Source: an uncultured Fusibacter sp.
GTDB lineage: Bacteria; Bacillota; Clostridia; Peptostreptococcales; Acidaminobacteraceae
DNA: 24,645 bases
NCBI GenBank assembly: GCA_937958285.1
Contig: CALFXQ010000259.1
Span: 1-24,645 of the forward strand
Reading direction: 5' to 3'
A program made the translations under genes and the position numbers. This document shows positions 8,260-14,909 of the stretch, in pieces. The notes beneath the pieces are model-generated. The model worked only from the letters and a program-made list of their open reading frames with translations. It searched no databases and had not been told where the DNA came from. Position 1 is the stretch's first letter. Every line of letters begins with the position of its first letter.

Positions 8260-8900
8260 AAGTACTTATAGTCGACGACGATTTTTTTGTACGCACCTCT
8301 CTAAAGACGATTATCGAAGCGCAAGGTGCACAAGATGGCTCGCTTTGCGTATGTGATTTAGGGTGTGATGGCACAGAGGCGATTTCCTTGTATCATACAC
8401 ACCGCCCCGATGTGCTGCTCATGGATATTCGCATGCCCAATTGCGATGGCCTAGAAGCCGCTCAGGCGATCTTAGAAAGCCATCCAGAGGCGCGCATTCT
8501 GTTTTTAACCACATTTTCCGACGATGCCTACATTATAAAAGCCCTCCGCCTAGGCGTGAAGGGTTACCTACTGAAGCAGCACTTCGAAGCAATTGTGCCG
8601 GCCATAAAAGCCGTATACTCAGGTCAACGTGTATTTGGCGACGAAGTTGCCATTAGGCTGCCGAGCCTTTTAGGTGGTGAAGATAAACCCGATTTAAAAT
8701 CCTATGCCTTCACAGAGCGAGAAGAAGAAGTCCTCACACAAATTGCCAATGGACTCTCCAATAAAGAAATTGCAGATGTGCTTTTCTTAAGCGAAGGGAC
8801 CGTAAGAAACTATATAAGCACATTACTAGAAAAGCTCTCTTTGAGGGACCGTACCCAACTTGCTATTTTCTACTATAAACACAAAAAAACAAGCCCATAA
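8256..8900 (+). CDS. NarL/FixJ-family response regulator
   Basis: DNA-binding partner of the kinase, 214 residues. Receiver domain: acidic pocket DDD at 7-9, phospho-acceptor Asp57 in LLMDIRMP, switch Thr85 in FLTTFSDD and Lys107 in GYLLK. The C-terminal LuxR-type helix-turn-helix (about 148-205) has FTEREEEVLTQIANGLSNKE followed by EGTVRNYISTLLEKL. The start overlaps the kinase stop by 4 bases, so the two proteins are translationally coupled. Likely targets are the two dyads at 7051-7064 and 7075-7086 between its operon and the exporter operon. The last seven codons form the left arm of the terminator. Assignment very secure; target sites inferred. Confidence 0.93.
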   Translation: MKVLIVDDDFFVRTSLKTIIEAQGAQDGSLCVCDLGCDGTEAISLYHTHRPDVLLMDIRMPNCDGLEAAQAILESHPEARILFLTTFSDDAYIIKALRLGVKGYLLKQHFEAIVPAIKAVYSGQRVFGDEVAIRLPSLLGGEDKPDLKSYAFTEREEEVLTQIANGLSNKEIADVLFLSEGTVRNYISTLLEKLSLRDRTQLAIFYYKHKKTSP

Positions 8901-8920
8901 ATGCTTGTTTTTTTGTGTTT
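8877..8920. terminator. Bidirectional terminator overlapping the regulator's last codons
   Basis: An 18-base arm (8877-8894, AAACACAAAAAAACAAGC) pairs perfectly with 8903-8920 around an 8-base loop that contains the TAA stop. The T7 tract inside each arm serves both strands, so it can end the two-component transcript and the minus-strand oadB/oadG transcript. Confidence 0.8.
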
Positions 8921-8957
8921 ATATTGTTGTGTTCACGCAGATGATAGCTAATAAAAA

Positions 8958-9080
8958 TTAGTCTTTATGCGGGAAAAATTTCATCAACATCTGAATCGTA
9001 AAATAAAACAATATTAAAACCGAGAAAACGCCGACTAAACCAAGGCCCATTAACTGCAGGCCCAACGAAAATTCACTCAT
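8958..9080 (-). CDS. Mini OadG-like small membrane protein (40 residues)
   Basis: A very short gene right after oadB. The protein opens MSEFSLGLQLMGLGLVGVFS and continues with a single hydrophobic helix to about residue 36, ending FFPHKD. The pattern of GL.LM..G.G.VF.VL.L followed by a basic C-terminus matches the membrane anchor of the Na+-pump decarboxylase gamma subunit (OadG, PF04277), which holds the alpha and beta subunits together. Usual OadG proteins are about 80-90 residues with a cytoplasmic tail that binds zinc and the alpha subunit; that tail is absent. ATG at 9080 has GGAGG six bases upstream, and the gap to the oadB stop is 29 bases. Coding status good; family assignment rests on the short motif and on position. 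Confidence 0.75.
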   Translation of the reverse strand: MSEFSLGLQLMGLGLVGVFSVLILFYFTIQMLMKFFPHKD

Positions 9081-9109
9081 ATTCTACCTCCAAATAGTAA
9101 GGGTCACAA

Positions 9110-10264
9110 TTACTGCATCAATAACCAAGGTACAAGGGCCAACACCATGCCACCAGCGACAATTGAACCCAATTGGCCCGCCACGTTCGCACTCACGGCC
9201 TGCATCAAGATAAAGTTATGTGGATCGTCTGCCTTCGCCATCTTTTGAACGATTCTAGCAGACATTGGGAAGGCAGATATCCCCGCTGCGCCCACCATTG
9301 GATTCACTTTATGTTTAGAGAATAAGTTGAGGAACTTGGCAAACAAAACGCCTCCCGCAGTATCGAAAACGAAGGCGAGAAGACCCATAGCCATAATAAT
9401 CATGGTTTCTTTAGCGAGAAACTGCTCATACTGCATGGTAGCACCAATGGTTATCCCAAGTAAAAGGGTTACAAGATTGGCGAGCTCGTTTTGAGCTGCT
9501 TTAGAAAGACGCTCAAGTACGCCTGACTCACGAATAAGGTTACCAAACATCAGCATGCCCACAAGAGGTGTACTAATTGGTGCGATAATGCCGGCGATCA
9601 CTGTGATTAATATTGGAAATAAGACCAGAACAGTTTTAGAAACCTGTACGTCTTGGAACGACATGCGAATCATGCGCTCTTTTTTTGTAGTGAGCAACTT
9701 AATAACCGGTGGCTGAATCACAGGTACGAGCGCCATGTATGAGTAAGCCGCAACAGAAATAGGTGCAAGTAAATGCTTGGCGAACTGATTGGCCACGTAG
9801 ATTGATGTTGGACCATCTGCAGCGCCAATAATGCCAATGGCAGAAGCAACCTTAAGATTAAAACCCAAATCAGGCCAAATTGCATTTAAACCGAGGGCAA
9901 GAAGTGTTGTAAAAAAGATACCAAATTGTGCTGCCGCTCCGAAAAAGAGCATTTTAGGCATTTTCATTAATGGAGAAAAATCAATCATCGCACCAATTGC
10001 TACAAAAATTAACACAGGAAAAATCTCTGTAGCGATACCTGCGTTGTAAAAAGATTGGAGTACGCCGATGTTTTCGCCATGTTGCCAAATGGTACCAAGA
10101 GGCAAATTCACTAGAATTGCACCAAATCCAATGGGTAGCAAAAGCATTGGTTCATAGTCTTTGGCGATAGCGAGATAAATAAGAACACCACCGATTCCAT
10201 ACATCACTAAGTACTGCCAATGAAAGGCCATAACACCTTCGAACAGCTGAGCAAATTGTTCCAT
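9110..10264 (-). CDS. oadB: Na+-transporting carboxylic acid decarboxylase subunit beta (OadB/GcdB/MmdB family)
   Basis: Multi-span membrane protein, 384 residues, of the family that couples decarboxylation of biotin-bound CO2 to Na+ export in oxaloacetate, methylmalonyl-CoA or glutaconyl-CoA decarboxylases. Hallmarks are intact: GIIGAADGPTSIYVANQFA with the conserved Asp (150), SYMALVPVIQPPVIKLLTTKKER in the middle, and VGAAGISAFPMSARIVQKMA near the C-terminus with the functional serine. Length is close to the short form (GcdB-like). The ATG at 10264 follows GGAGGG by five bases; a GTG at 10276 lies in that ribosome site and is rejected. No alpha (carboxyltransferase) or biotin-carrier gene is nearby, and the leader looks like an Mn2+ riboswitch, so its role may not be decarboxylation. 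Family very firm. Confidence 0.92.
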   Translation of the reverse strand: MEQFAQLFEGVMAFHWQYLVMYGIGGVLIYLAIAKDYEPMLLLPIGFGAILVNLPLGTIWQHGENIGVLQSFYNAGIATEIFPVLIFVAIGAMIDFSPLMKMPKMLFFGAAAQFGIFFTTLLALGLNAIWPDLGFNLKVASAIGIIGAADGPTSIYVANQFAKHLLAPISVAAYSYMALVPVIQPPVIKLLTTKKERMIRMSFQDVQVSKTVLVLFPILITVIAGIIAPISTPLVGMLMFGNLIRESGVLERLSKAAQNELANLVTLLLGITIGATMQYEQFLAKETMIIMAMGLLAFVFDTAGGVLFAKFLNLFSKHKVNPMVGAAGISAFPMSARIVQKMAKADDPHNFILMQAVSANVAGQLGSIVAGGMVLALVPWLLMQ

Positions 10265-10309
10265 AATACCCTCCACATAATAAAATATAATTGCGCGTTC
10301 TAGAGAAAC

Positions 10310-10347
10310 AAAAAAAAGACTTATACTGCTAAATGCAGTATAAGTCT
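10310..10347 (-). terminator. Riboswitch-associated intrinsic terminator before oadB
   Basis: On the minus strand AGACTTATACTGC (10347-10335) pairs perfectly over 13 bases with GCAGTATAAGTCT (10329-10317), loop ATTTA, followed by T7-8 (10317-10310). It lies 46 bases before the oadB start, so termination here would block oadB expression. Its first seven bases also close the upstream aptamer helix. Confidence 0.88.
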
Positions 10348-10431
10348 CGCTATTAAAATCAAAAACCGGGCATATGCCGTGATGACGACTTTTGATACAG
10401 ACAAGGTCTGCTAGCTACTCCCCTAAACTCA
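10341..10431 (-). ncRNA. yybP-ykoY-type (Mn2+) riboswitch aptamer in the oadB leader
   Basis: Reading the minus strand: P1 5' strand TGAGTTT (10431-10425), conserved loop AGGGGAGTAGC, hairpin CAGAC-ctt-GTCTG, helix ATCAAAAG pairing with TTTTTGAT, conserved GTCGTCA, hairpin GGC-atat-GCC followed by CGG, then TAGCGAGAC and the P1 3' strand AGACTTA (10347-10341). GGGGAGTAGC, GTCGTCA..hairpin..CGG and AGC-AGAC are the features I recall from known yybP-ykoY aptamers, which sense Mn2+. P1 and the terminator share AGACTTA and cannot form together, so ligand binding should allow read-through (an ON-switch). The match is by eye, not by a covariance model. Confidence 0.8.
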
Positions 10432-10438
10432 TAAATCT

Positions 10439-10467
10439 ATTATATCGAATTGACTTCTTAAAAACAA
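10439..10467 (-). promoter_or_regulatory. Promoter of the oadB leader transcript
   Basis: TATAAT (10444-10439) with a weak -35 TTGTTT (10467-10462) at 17 bases. The transcript would begin near 10432, a base or so before the aptamer P1 strand, which fits a leader transcribed as riboswitch then terminator. Confidence 0.6.
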
Positions 10468-10532
10468 GTGCCCAACATAGAATCCTTTGATGTTTGTGTA
10501 TGATATAATATATAAAAAAGCACGAGGTGACT

Positions 10533-11114
10533 ATGAACCCCTTTCCAAGAACTCCAATGGGAAACACACCCATACTAAATACGACGCGTTTAATTTTAAG
10601 ACCTATTCAAAATAGCGATGCACCTCAAATTTATGCACTTCGAAGCGATCCCGATAACTTTAAGTATGTAGATTTTACACTCTATGAGAATCTTGAGCGT
10701 GCAGAACGCTTTATCAAAAACGCATCCGAAGATATGTGCGCTGATACCATCCACTTTTGGGCCATCTGTTTGCCAGATACCCATTTACTCATAGGTACGA
10801 TTTGCCTATGGCAATATGCAGAGTCGCCTCGACGTGCCGAGGTTGGCTACGAGGTCATGGGCACATATCAAGGCAATGGCTATGCAGGCGAAGCCCTTGC
10901 TGAAATTATTCACTTTGCCTTTGAGTCCCTTGAGCTTGAACAAATTCTTGCAATTACCCACACCGAAAATTTGCCTTCCGTAGCACTTCTTAACCGCTTT
11001 GGCTTTCACCGCATTGGTAAAATGTTAGATCTCGATCCAAACTGCGGAGAAACAGAAAGTATGATGCTCTATACGCTCGTTTCAAGCCACGCCTTTAAGC
11101 CCAAAGTCGAATAG
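10533..11114 (+). CDS. GNAT acetyltransferase, RimJ/RimL-like
   Basis: N-acetyltransferase of 193 residues that transfers acetyl from acetyl-CoA, probably to a protein N-terminus or a small amine; the RimJ/RimL-like group is broad. The opening NTTRLILRPIQNSDAPQIYAL is the typical start. Later come the beta-strand IGTICLWQY, EVGYEVMGTYQGNGYAGEAL containing the Q-x-x-G-x-A CoA pyrophosphate loop, and ITHTENLPSVALLNRFGFHRIG, the motif B Asn-x-x-S region. ATG at 10533 has GAGG five bases upstream, preferred over the GTG at 10527 which is part of that site. TATAAT at 10504-10509 is a likely -10 without a clear -35. It is a single gene, divergent from the oadB leader and convergent with oppA. Substrate unknown. 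Confidence 0.85.
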   Translation: MNPFPRTPMGNTPILNTTRLILRPIQNSDAPQIYALRSDPDNFKYVDFTLYENLERAERFIKNASEDMCADTIHFWAICLPDTHLLIGTICLWQYAESPRRAEVGYEVMGTYQGNGYAGEALAEIIHFAFESLELEQILAITHTENLPSVALLNRFGFHRIGKMLDLDPNCGETESMMLYTLVSSHAFKPKVE

Positions 11115-11130
11115 CATTCGCGCCACAAAA

Positions 11131-11156
11131 AAAGACCTCGTTCACACGAGGTCTTT
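11131..11156. terminator. Intrinsic terminator between acetyltransferase and oppA
   Basis: AAAGACCTCG (11131-11140) pairs perfectly with CGAGGTCTTT (11147-11156) around TTCACA. On the minus strand it is followed by a T7 tract, so it ends the opp transcript; the plus strand lacks an equally good T run but may use the same stem. Confidence 0.85.
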
Positions 11157-11168
11157 AATGGTTTTTGG

Positions 11169-12824
11169 CTATTTAAACTCAGCCAAGCTAAAATCTACTG
11201 TACCTAGAACTGAACGATCCCAGCCTACAAAGTTCTCTTTAACAAGCATAGACTCTGTATAGTGGTAAATTGGGATGATTGGAAGGTCAGTAATAAGCAT
11301 TTTCTCTGCAGCATAGAGCGCATCAAAGTGCTCTTTTCCGCGTGCTTTTGCAGATTTAGACAAAAGTGCATCGTAATCAGCATTAGAGTACTTAGGATCA
11401 TTGTATGCATTGCCTGTTGTAAAGATAGACAATAGACCAGATGGATCCATATAGTCTGTTAACCAGCCGCCACGAGCCATTTCGTAGTTACCAGCTTTAC
11501 GCGTATCTTGGAATACTGCCCATTCTTGGTTCTCAAGCTTAACGCTAATACCCAAATTTGTTTTAAGCATCTCTTGAACAAGTTCTGCTACCAATTTGTG
11601 GCCTTCAGAAGTATTGTAGAGAATTGTGAACTCAGGGAAGCCTTTACCTTCTGGATAGCCAGCTTCAGCCATTAATGCTTTTGCTTCTTCTACTTTGCTC
11701 AAATCGGTAGGAAGACCGAGGTCGCCTTGTACTTCATTAAAGTCTTTACCTTCAGCATCGATAAATCCTGGTGGCACAAAACCAACTGCAGGCATTTGAC
11801 CAGCGCCAAGTGTTTCAGTAATCAATTCACGGTCGATCGCTAAAGACATCGCACGACGAACTTTTGGATCTTTGAAAATCTCATTCTTGAGGTTAAAGTT
11901 ATAGTAATAAGTGCCGAGAAGTGGGAAAATGTGGAATTCAGGATTCTCAGCGATAAGTTTTGGTACTTCAGCTGTTGGCACTTGTGGAATATAGTGCAAC
12001 TCGCCAGCTTGGTATGCTTGGTATGCCGTAGAAGCTTCATCGATAAAGTTCGCTTCGATTGCCTCTAACTTAACATTTGCAGCGTCCCAATAGTTAGGGT
12101 TCTTAGTAAGTGTAAGACCTTTGCCAATTTCATAAGAAGTCAAAGTAAAAGGACCATTAGAAACTGTAAGTGCAGGATCTTTTGCCCAAGCGCCATCTGC
12201 TTTAGCTTCTACAGCAGATTGCTTGACTGGTTTGAAGTGATAGAATGATACCAAGCTGACAAAGTATTCAGTTGGTGTAGAGAGTTTTACTTCTAGAGTG
12301 TAATCGTCGAGTGCTTTAACGCCAACAGCATCTAAGCTTCCGCCTGATGTTGCTTCGAACGCGCCGACAACATTTGTGTATTCCCAAATCCATGCATATT
12401 CAGATGCTGTTTTTGGGTCCATACCGCGTTTCCAAGAATAAACAAAATCATTTGCTGTAAGTGGACTACCGTCAGACCACTTAGATTCTCTGAGCTTAAA
12501 CGTGTAAGTTAAGCCATCTTCTGATACTTCCCATGACTCTGCGATACCAGGATGAACAACGCCTGATTTCTCGCGAACAAGACCTTCAAAAGTGTTATGA
12601 ACAACGTTACCGCCGTCAGATGCACCTGTCAAGGTTGGGTCGATAGTCTTTGGATCTGAACCGATGTTCCACTTAAGTACTGTAGCAACTGGTTCTGCAG
12701 CTGGTGCTTCTGTTGTAGCTTCTGGAGCCGCTGTCTCTGTAGGCTCTGATGCCTTTGGCTGGCACCCTGCAAATAGGGATACCACGAGAAGGGACACGAG
12801 AAGTAGCGCTAAAACTCTTTTCAT
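11169..12824 (-). CDS. oppA: Oligopeptide-binding lipoprotein OppA
   Basis: Extracytoplasmic peptide-binding protein of the Opp importer, 551 residues, SBP_bac_5 family. It has a signal peptide with lipobox LFAGC (lipid-modified Cys21), then a flexible Thr/Ala/Pro/Glu-rich linker to about residue 48 and the binding domain from VLKWNIGSDPKTIDPTLTG. Further landmarks are SDGSPLTANDFVYSWKRGMD, TYYYNFNLKNEIFKDPKVRR and AMSLAIDRELI. The ATG at 12824 is preceded by GAAGGAGG, one of the strongest ribosome sites in the window, fitting a binding protein made in excess. It is the last gene of the operon, separated from oppF by 77 bases that contain a hairpin and a possible extra promoter. Family assignment very secure; peptide preference unknown. 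Confidence 0.94.
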   Translation of the reverse strand: MKRVLALLLVSLLVVSLFAGCQPKASEPTETAAPEATTEAPAAEPVATVLKWNIGSDPKTIDPTLTGASDGGNVVHNTFEGLVREKSGVVHPGIAESWEVSEDGLTYTFKLRESKWSDGSPLTANDFVYSWKRGMDPKTASEYAWIWEYTNVVGAFEATSGGSLDAVGVKALDDYTLEVKLSTPTEYFVSLVSFYHFKPVKQSAVEAKADGAWAKDPALTVSNGPFTLTSYEIGKGLTLTKNPNYWDAANVKLEAIEANFIDEASTAYQAYQAGELHYIPQVPTAEVPKLIAENPEFHIFPLLGTYYYNFNLKNEIFKDPKVRRAMSLAIDRELITETLGAGQMPAVGFVPPGFIDAEGKDFNEVQGDLGLPTDLSKVEEAKALMAEAGYPEGKGFPEFTILYNTSEGHKLVAELVQEMLKTNLGISVKLENQEWAVFQDTRKAGNYEMARGGWLTDYMDPSGLLSIFTTGNAYNDPKYSNADYDALLSKSAKARGKEHFDALYAAEKMLITDLPIIPIYHYTESMLVKENFVGWDRSVLGTVDFSLAEFK

Positions 12825-12849
12825 TCTTTTCCTCCTTCAAAATTAGGTT

Positions 12850-12874
12850 ATATTGATTGCGCATGCTTGCGCAA
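12850..12874 (-). promoter_or_regulatory. Hairpin and possible internal promoter before oppA
   Basis: TTGCGC (12857-12862) and GCGCAA (12869-12874) form a 6-bp stem with a 6-base loop and no T tract. On the minus strand TTGCGC (12874-12869) and TATAAC (12852-12847 region) stand 16 bases apart and could be an internal promoter. Either would raise oppA expression relative to the membrane genes. Both readings are tentative. Confidence 0.4.
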
Positions 12875-12901
12875 AGAATATCGTGAGGTAAAACAGTCCA
12901 T

Positions 12902-13894
12902 TTAAAGATTGTTTATTTCTTTTACATAATGACAGGCCACAAAATGATTCGACATCACTTCAAGAAGTACAGGTGTCTCAACGTCGCACCGGTCTTTTTT
13001 GTATCGACAACGCGATGCAAAACGGCAACCTGGCTTAGGATTAATTGGACTCTTTATGTCCCCTTGTAGTACGATGCGATCTTTGCGACTCGCTCTTGGA
13101 TCGGGAACGGGAATAGATGAAAGCAATGCTTTTGTATATGGGTGTAGTGGCAAGTCGTAGAGTGTTTCACTGGCTGCAACTTCCATCATATTACCTAAAT
13201 ACATAACGCCTATACGATCTGAGATATGCTTGACCATTGAGAGGTCATGGGCGATAAACAAATACGTTAACCCAAGCTCCTTTTGAAGATCTTCGAGCAT
13301 ATTCACCACTTGCGCTTGAATAGAAACGTCTAATGCAGAAATAGGTTCATCGCAAATGATGAGTTCTGGCTCGATTGCAAGCGCACGTGCAATGCCAATA
13401 CGTTGCCTCTGTCCGCCTGAAAACTCGTGAGGATAGCGGCTTGCATGCTCTTTTTTTAGGCCAACACGCGTCAACAAATCATGAATGCGATTCATCCTTG
13501 CTTCGCCCTTAAAATCTGTGTGAATATCGAGTCCCTCGCCAATAATATCTGCAATCGTCATGCGGGTATTAAGTGAAGCGTATGGATCCTGAAAAATCAT
13601 TTGAATCTTCTTGCGATAAGGTAGCATTTGCTTATCTGTTAAGCCTGCAATATTGACGCCATCGTAGATGATTTCTCCGCCCGTGGGCTCGTAAAGTCTT
13701 ACAATACAGCGCCCAGTAGTTGACTTTCCACATCCAGACTCGCCGACAAGACCAAAGGTCTCACCTTTGTGAATAACAAAGGAAATGTCATCTACCGCTT
13801 TTAATTTGTTTTTTTCCTTTTGGAAAAGTGGTGTTTTAACGTCGAAGAACTTTTTGAGATTCTTAATCTCCAACAAGGGTTGTTTATCCGGCAT
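12902..13894 (-). CDS. oppF: Oligopeptide ABC transporter ATP-binding protein OppF
   Basis: Second ATPase of the peptide importer, 330 residues. Walker A GESGCGKS at residues 51-58, MIFQDPYASLNTRMT with the Q-loop, signature EFSGGQRQRIGIARAL, Walker B LIICDEP followed by ISALDVSIQAQ, H-loop IAHDLSMVKHI. The oligo_HPY C-terminal region includes HPYTKALLSSIPVPDP and a cysteine cluster GCRFASRCRYKKDRC resembling the Fe-S-type site described in some Opp/Dpp ATPases. The chosen ATG at 13894 gives the usual OppF start (LLEIKNLKKFF at residue 7) and overlaps the oppD end by 11 bases. A 37-residue longer reading to 14005 would lie inside oppD and is rejected. Identification secure; the exact start is slightly uncertain because the ribosome site AAAAGGA is distant. 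Confidence 0.92.
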   Translation of the reverse strand: MPDKQPLLEIKNLKKFFDVKTPLFQKEKNKLKAVDDISFVIHKGETFGLVGESGCGKSTTGRCIVRLYEPTGGEIIYDGVNIAGLTDKQMLPYRKKIQMIFQDPYASLNTRMTIADIIGEGLDIHTDFKGEARMNRIHDLLTRVGLKKEHASRYPHEFSGGQRQRIGIARALAIEPELIICDEPISALDVSIQAQVVNMLEDLQKELGLTYLFIAHDLSMVKHISDRIGVMYLGNMMEVAASETLYDLPLHPYTKALLSSIPVPDPRASRKDRIVLQGDIKSPINPKPGCRFASRCRYKKDRCDVETPVLLEVMSNHFVACHYVKEINNL

Positions 13895-14903
13895 CGACTT
13901 CACATCCTTTTTTGAAGACTTCTGTTTGAGGCGCATCTTGGTGAAGCATCCAGCAAGCGGAAGTATGCGTTGGTCCAATACGATATGCAGGTGCCATTTC
14001 TTCACGACAGATGCTCATGGCATAAGGGCAACGCGGAGAAAACGGACATCCTTTTGGCGGATTCATGAGATCTGGTGGAGAGCCTGGTATTGGAATAAGT
14101 CGTGACTTCTCCTTTTGATGAAGCTTTGGAACAGAATTCATAAGTCCCAATGTATAAGGATGCTGAGGGCTGTGGAATATTTCGTCTACCGTCCCCTTTT
14201 CCATAATCATCCCACCATACATGACGATTAAGTTCTTACATGTCTCAGCAATAACACCTAAATCATGGGTGATAATCATAATGGAAGTATCAATTTCTGT
14301 TGCAAGTTTTCTAAGAATCTCAAGTATCTGGGCTTGTATTGTTACGTCGAGAGCAGTAGTAGGTTCATCTGCAATGAGTAGTTTTGGATTACAAGAAAGT
14401 GCAGTGGCAATCATTGCCCTTTGTCTCATACCACCAGAGAATTCGTGGGGATATGACTTTATGCGCTTCTCTGGTTCGGGTATGCCCACCATGCGAAGTT
14501 TTTCGATAGCAATTTCTCTTGCCTTGGATTTTGAAACCTTCTGATGGCGCATGATGACTTCCATCATTAAGTTTTCAATGGTAAAAACAGGGTTTAAAGA
14601 TGTCATGGGATCTTGAAAAATCATCGAAATTTCACTGCCTCGAATGGAAGACATTTCTTTATTGCTCTTTGTAGAAATAACTTCACCATTGAATACAACT
14701 TCACCAGATACAATTCGACCAGGATGCTCAATTAAACCCATGATTGAAAGTGCTGTAACGCTCTTTCCACTGCCTGATTCACCAACAATGCCTAGAATAT
14801 CTCCTTTTTCAAGAGAAAATGTATTCCCTCGAACTGCTTTCACTTCACCCAAATGTGTAAAGAAGGAGGTATTTAAATTTTTAACCTCTAAAATCTTGCT
14901 CAT
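13884..14903 (-). CDS. oppD: Oligopeptide ABC transporter ATP-binding protein OppD
   Basis: First ATPase of the peptide importer, 339 residues. Walker A GESGSGKS at residues 41-48, Q-loop in MIFQDPMTSLNPVF, signature EFSGGMRQRAMIATAL, Walker B LLIADEPTTALDVT, H-loop ITHDLGVIAE. The oligo_HPY C-terminal part has HPYTLGLMNSVPKL and CPFSPRCPYAMSIC with three cysteines, then CWMLH. ATG at 14903 follows AAAGGATAGG at a normal distance. It starts 6 bases after the oppC stop and overlaps oppF by 11 bases, so the two ATPases are probably coupled and made in equal amounts. Identification secure. Confidence 0.93.
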   Translation of the reverse strand: MSKILEVKNLNTSFFTHLGEVKAVRGNTFSLEKGDILGIVGESGSGKSVTALSIMGLIEHPGRIVSGEVVFNGEVISTKSNKEMSSIRGSEISMIFQDPMTSLNPVFTIENLMMEVIMRHQKVSKSKAREIAIEKLRMVGIPEPEKRIKSYPHEFSGGMRQRAMIATALSCNPKLLIADEPTTALDVTIQAQILEILRKLATEIDTSIMIITHDLGVIAETCKNLIVMYGGMIMEKGTVDEIFHSPQHPYTLGLMNSVPKLHQKEKSRLIPIPGSPPDLMNPPKGCPFSPRCPYAMSICREEMAPAYRIGPTHTSACWMLHQDAPQTEVFKKGCEVDAG

Positions 14904-14909
14904 ATCTAC

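Noticed and set aside
3668..8900. BceAB-type bacitracin exporter with BceRS
   Set aside because: The permeases are ABC-2 type in two genes, not a ten-segment FtsX-like BceB, and the kinase/regulator are NarL-type.
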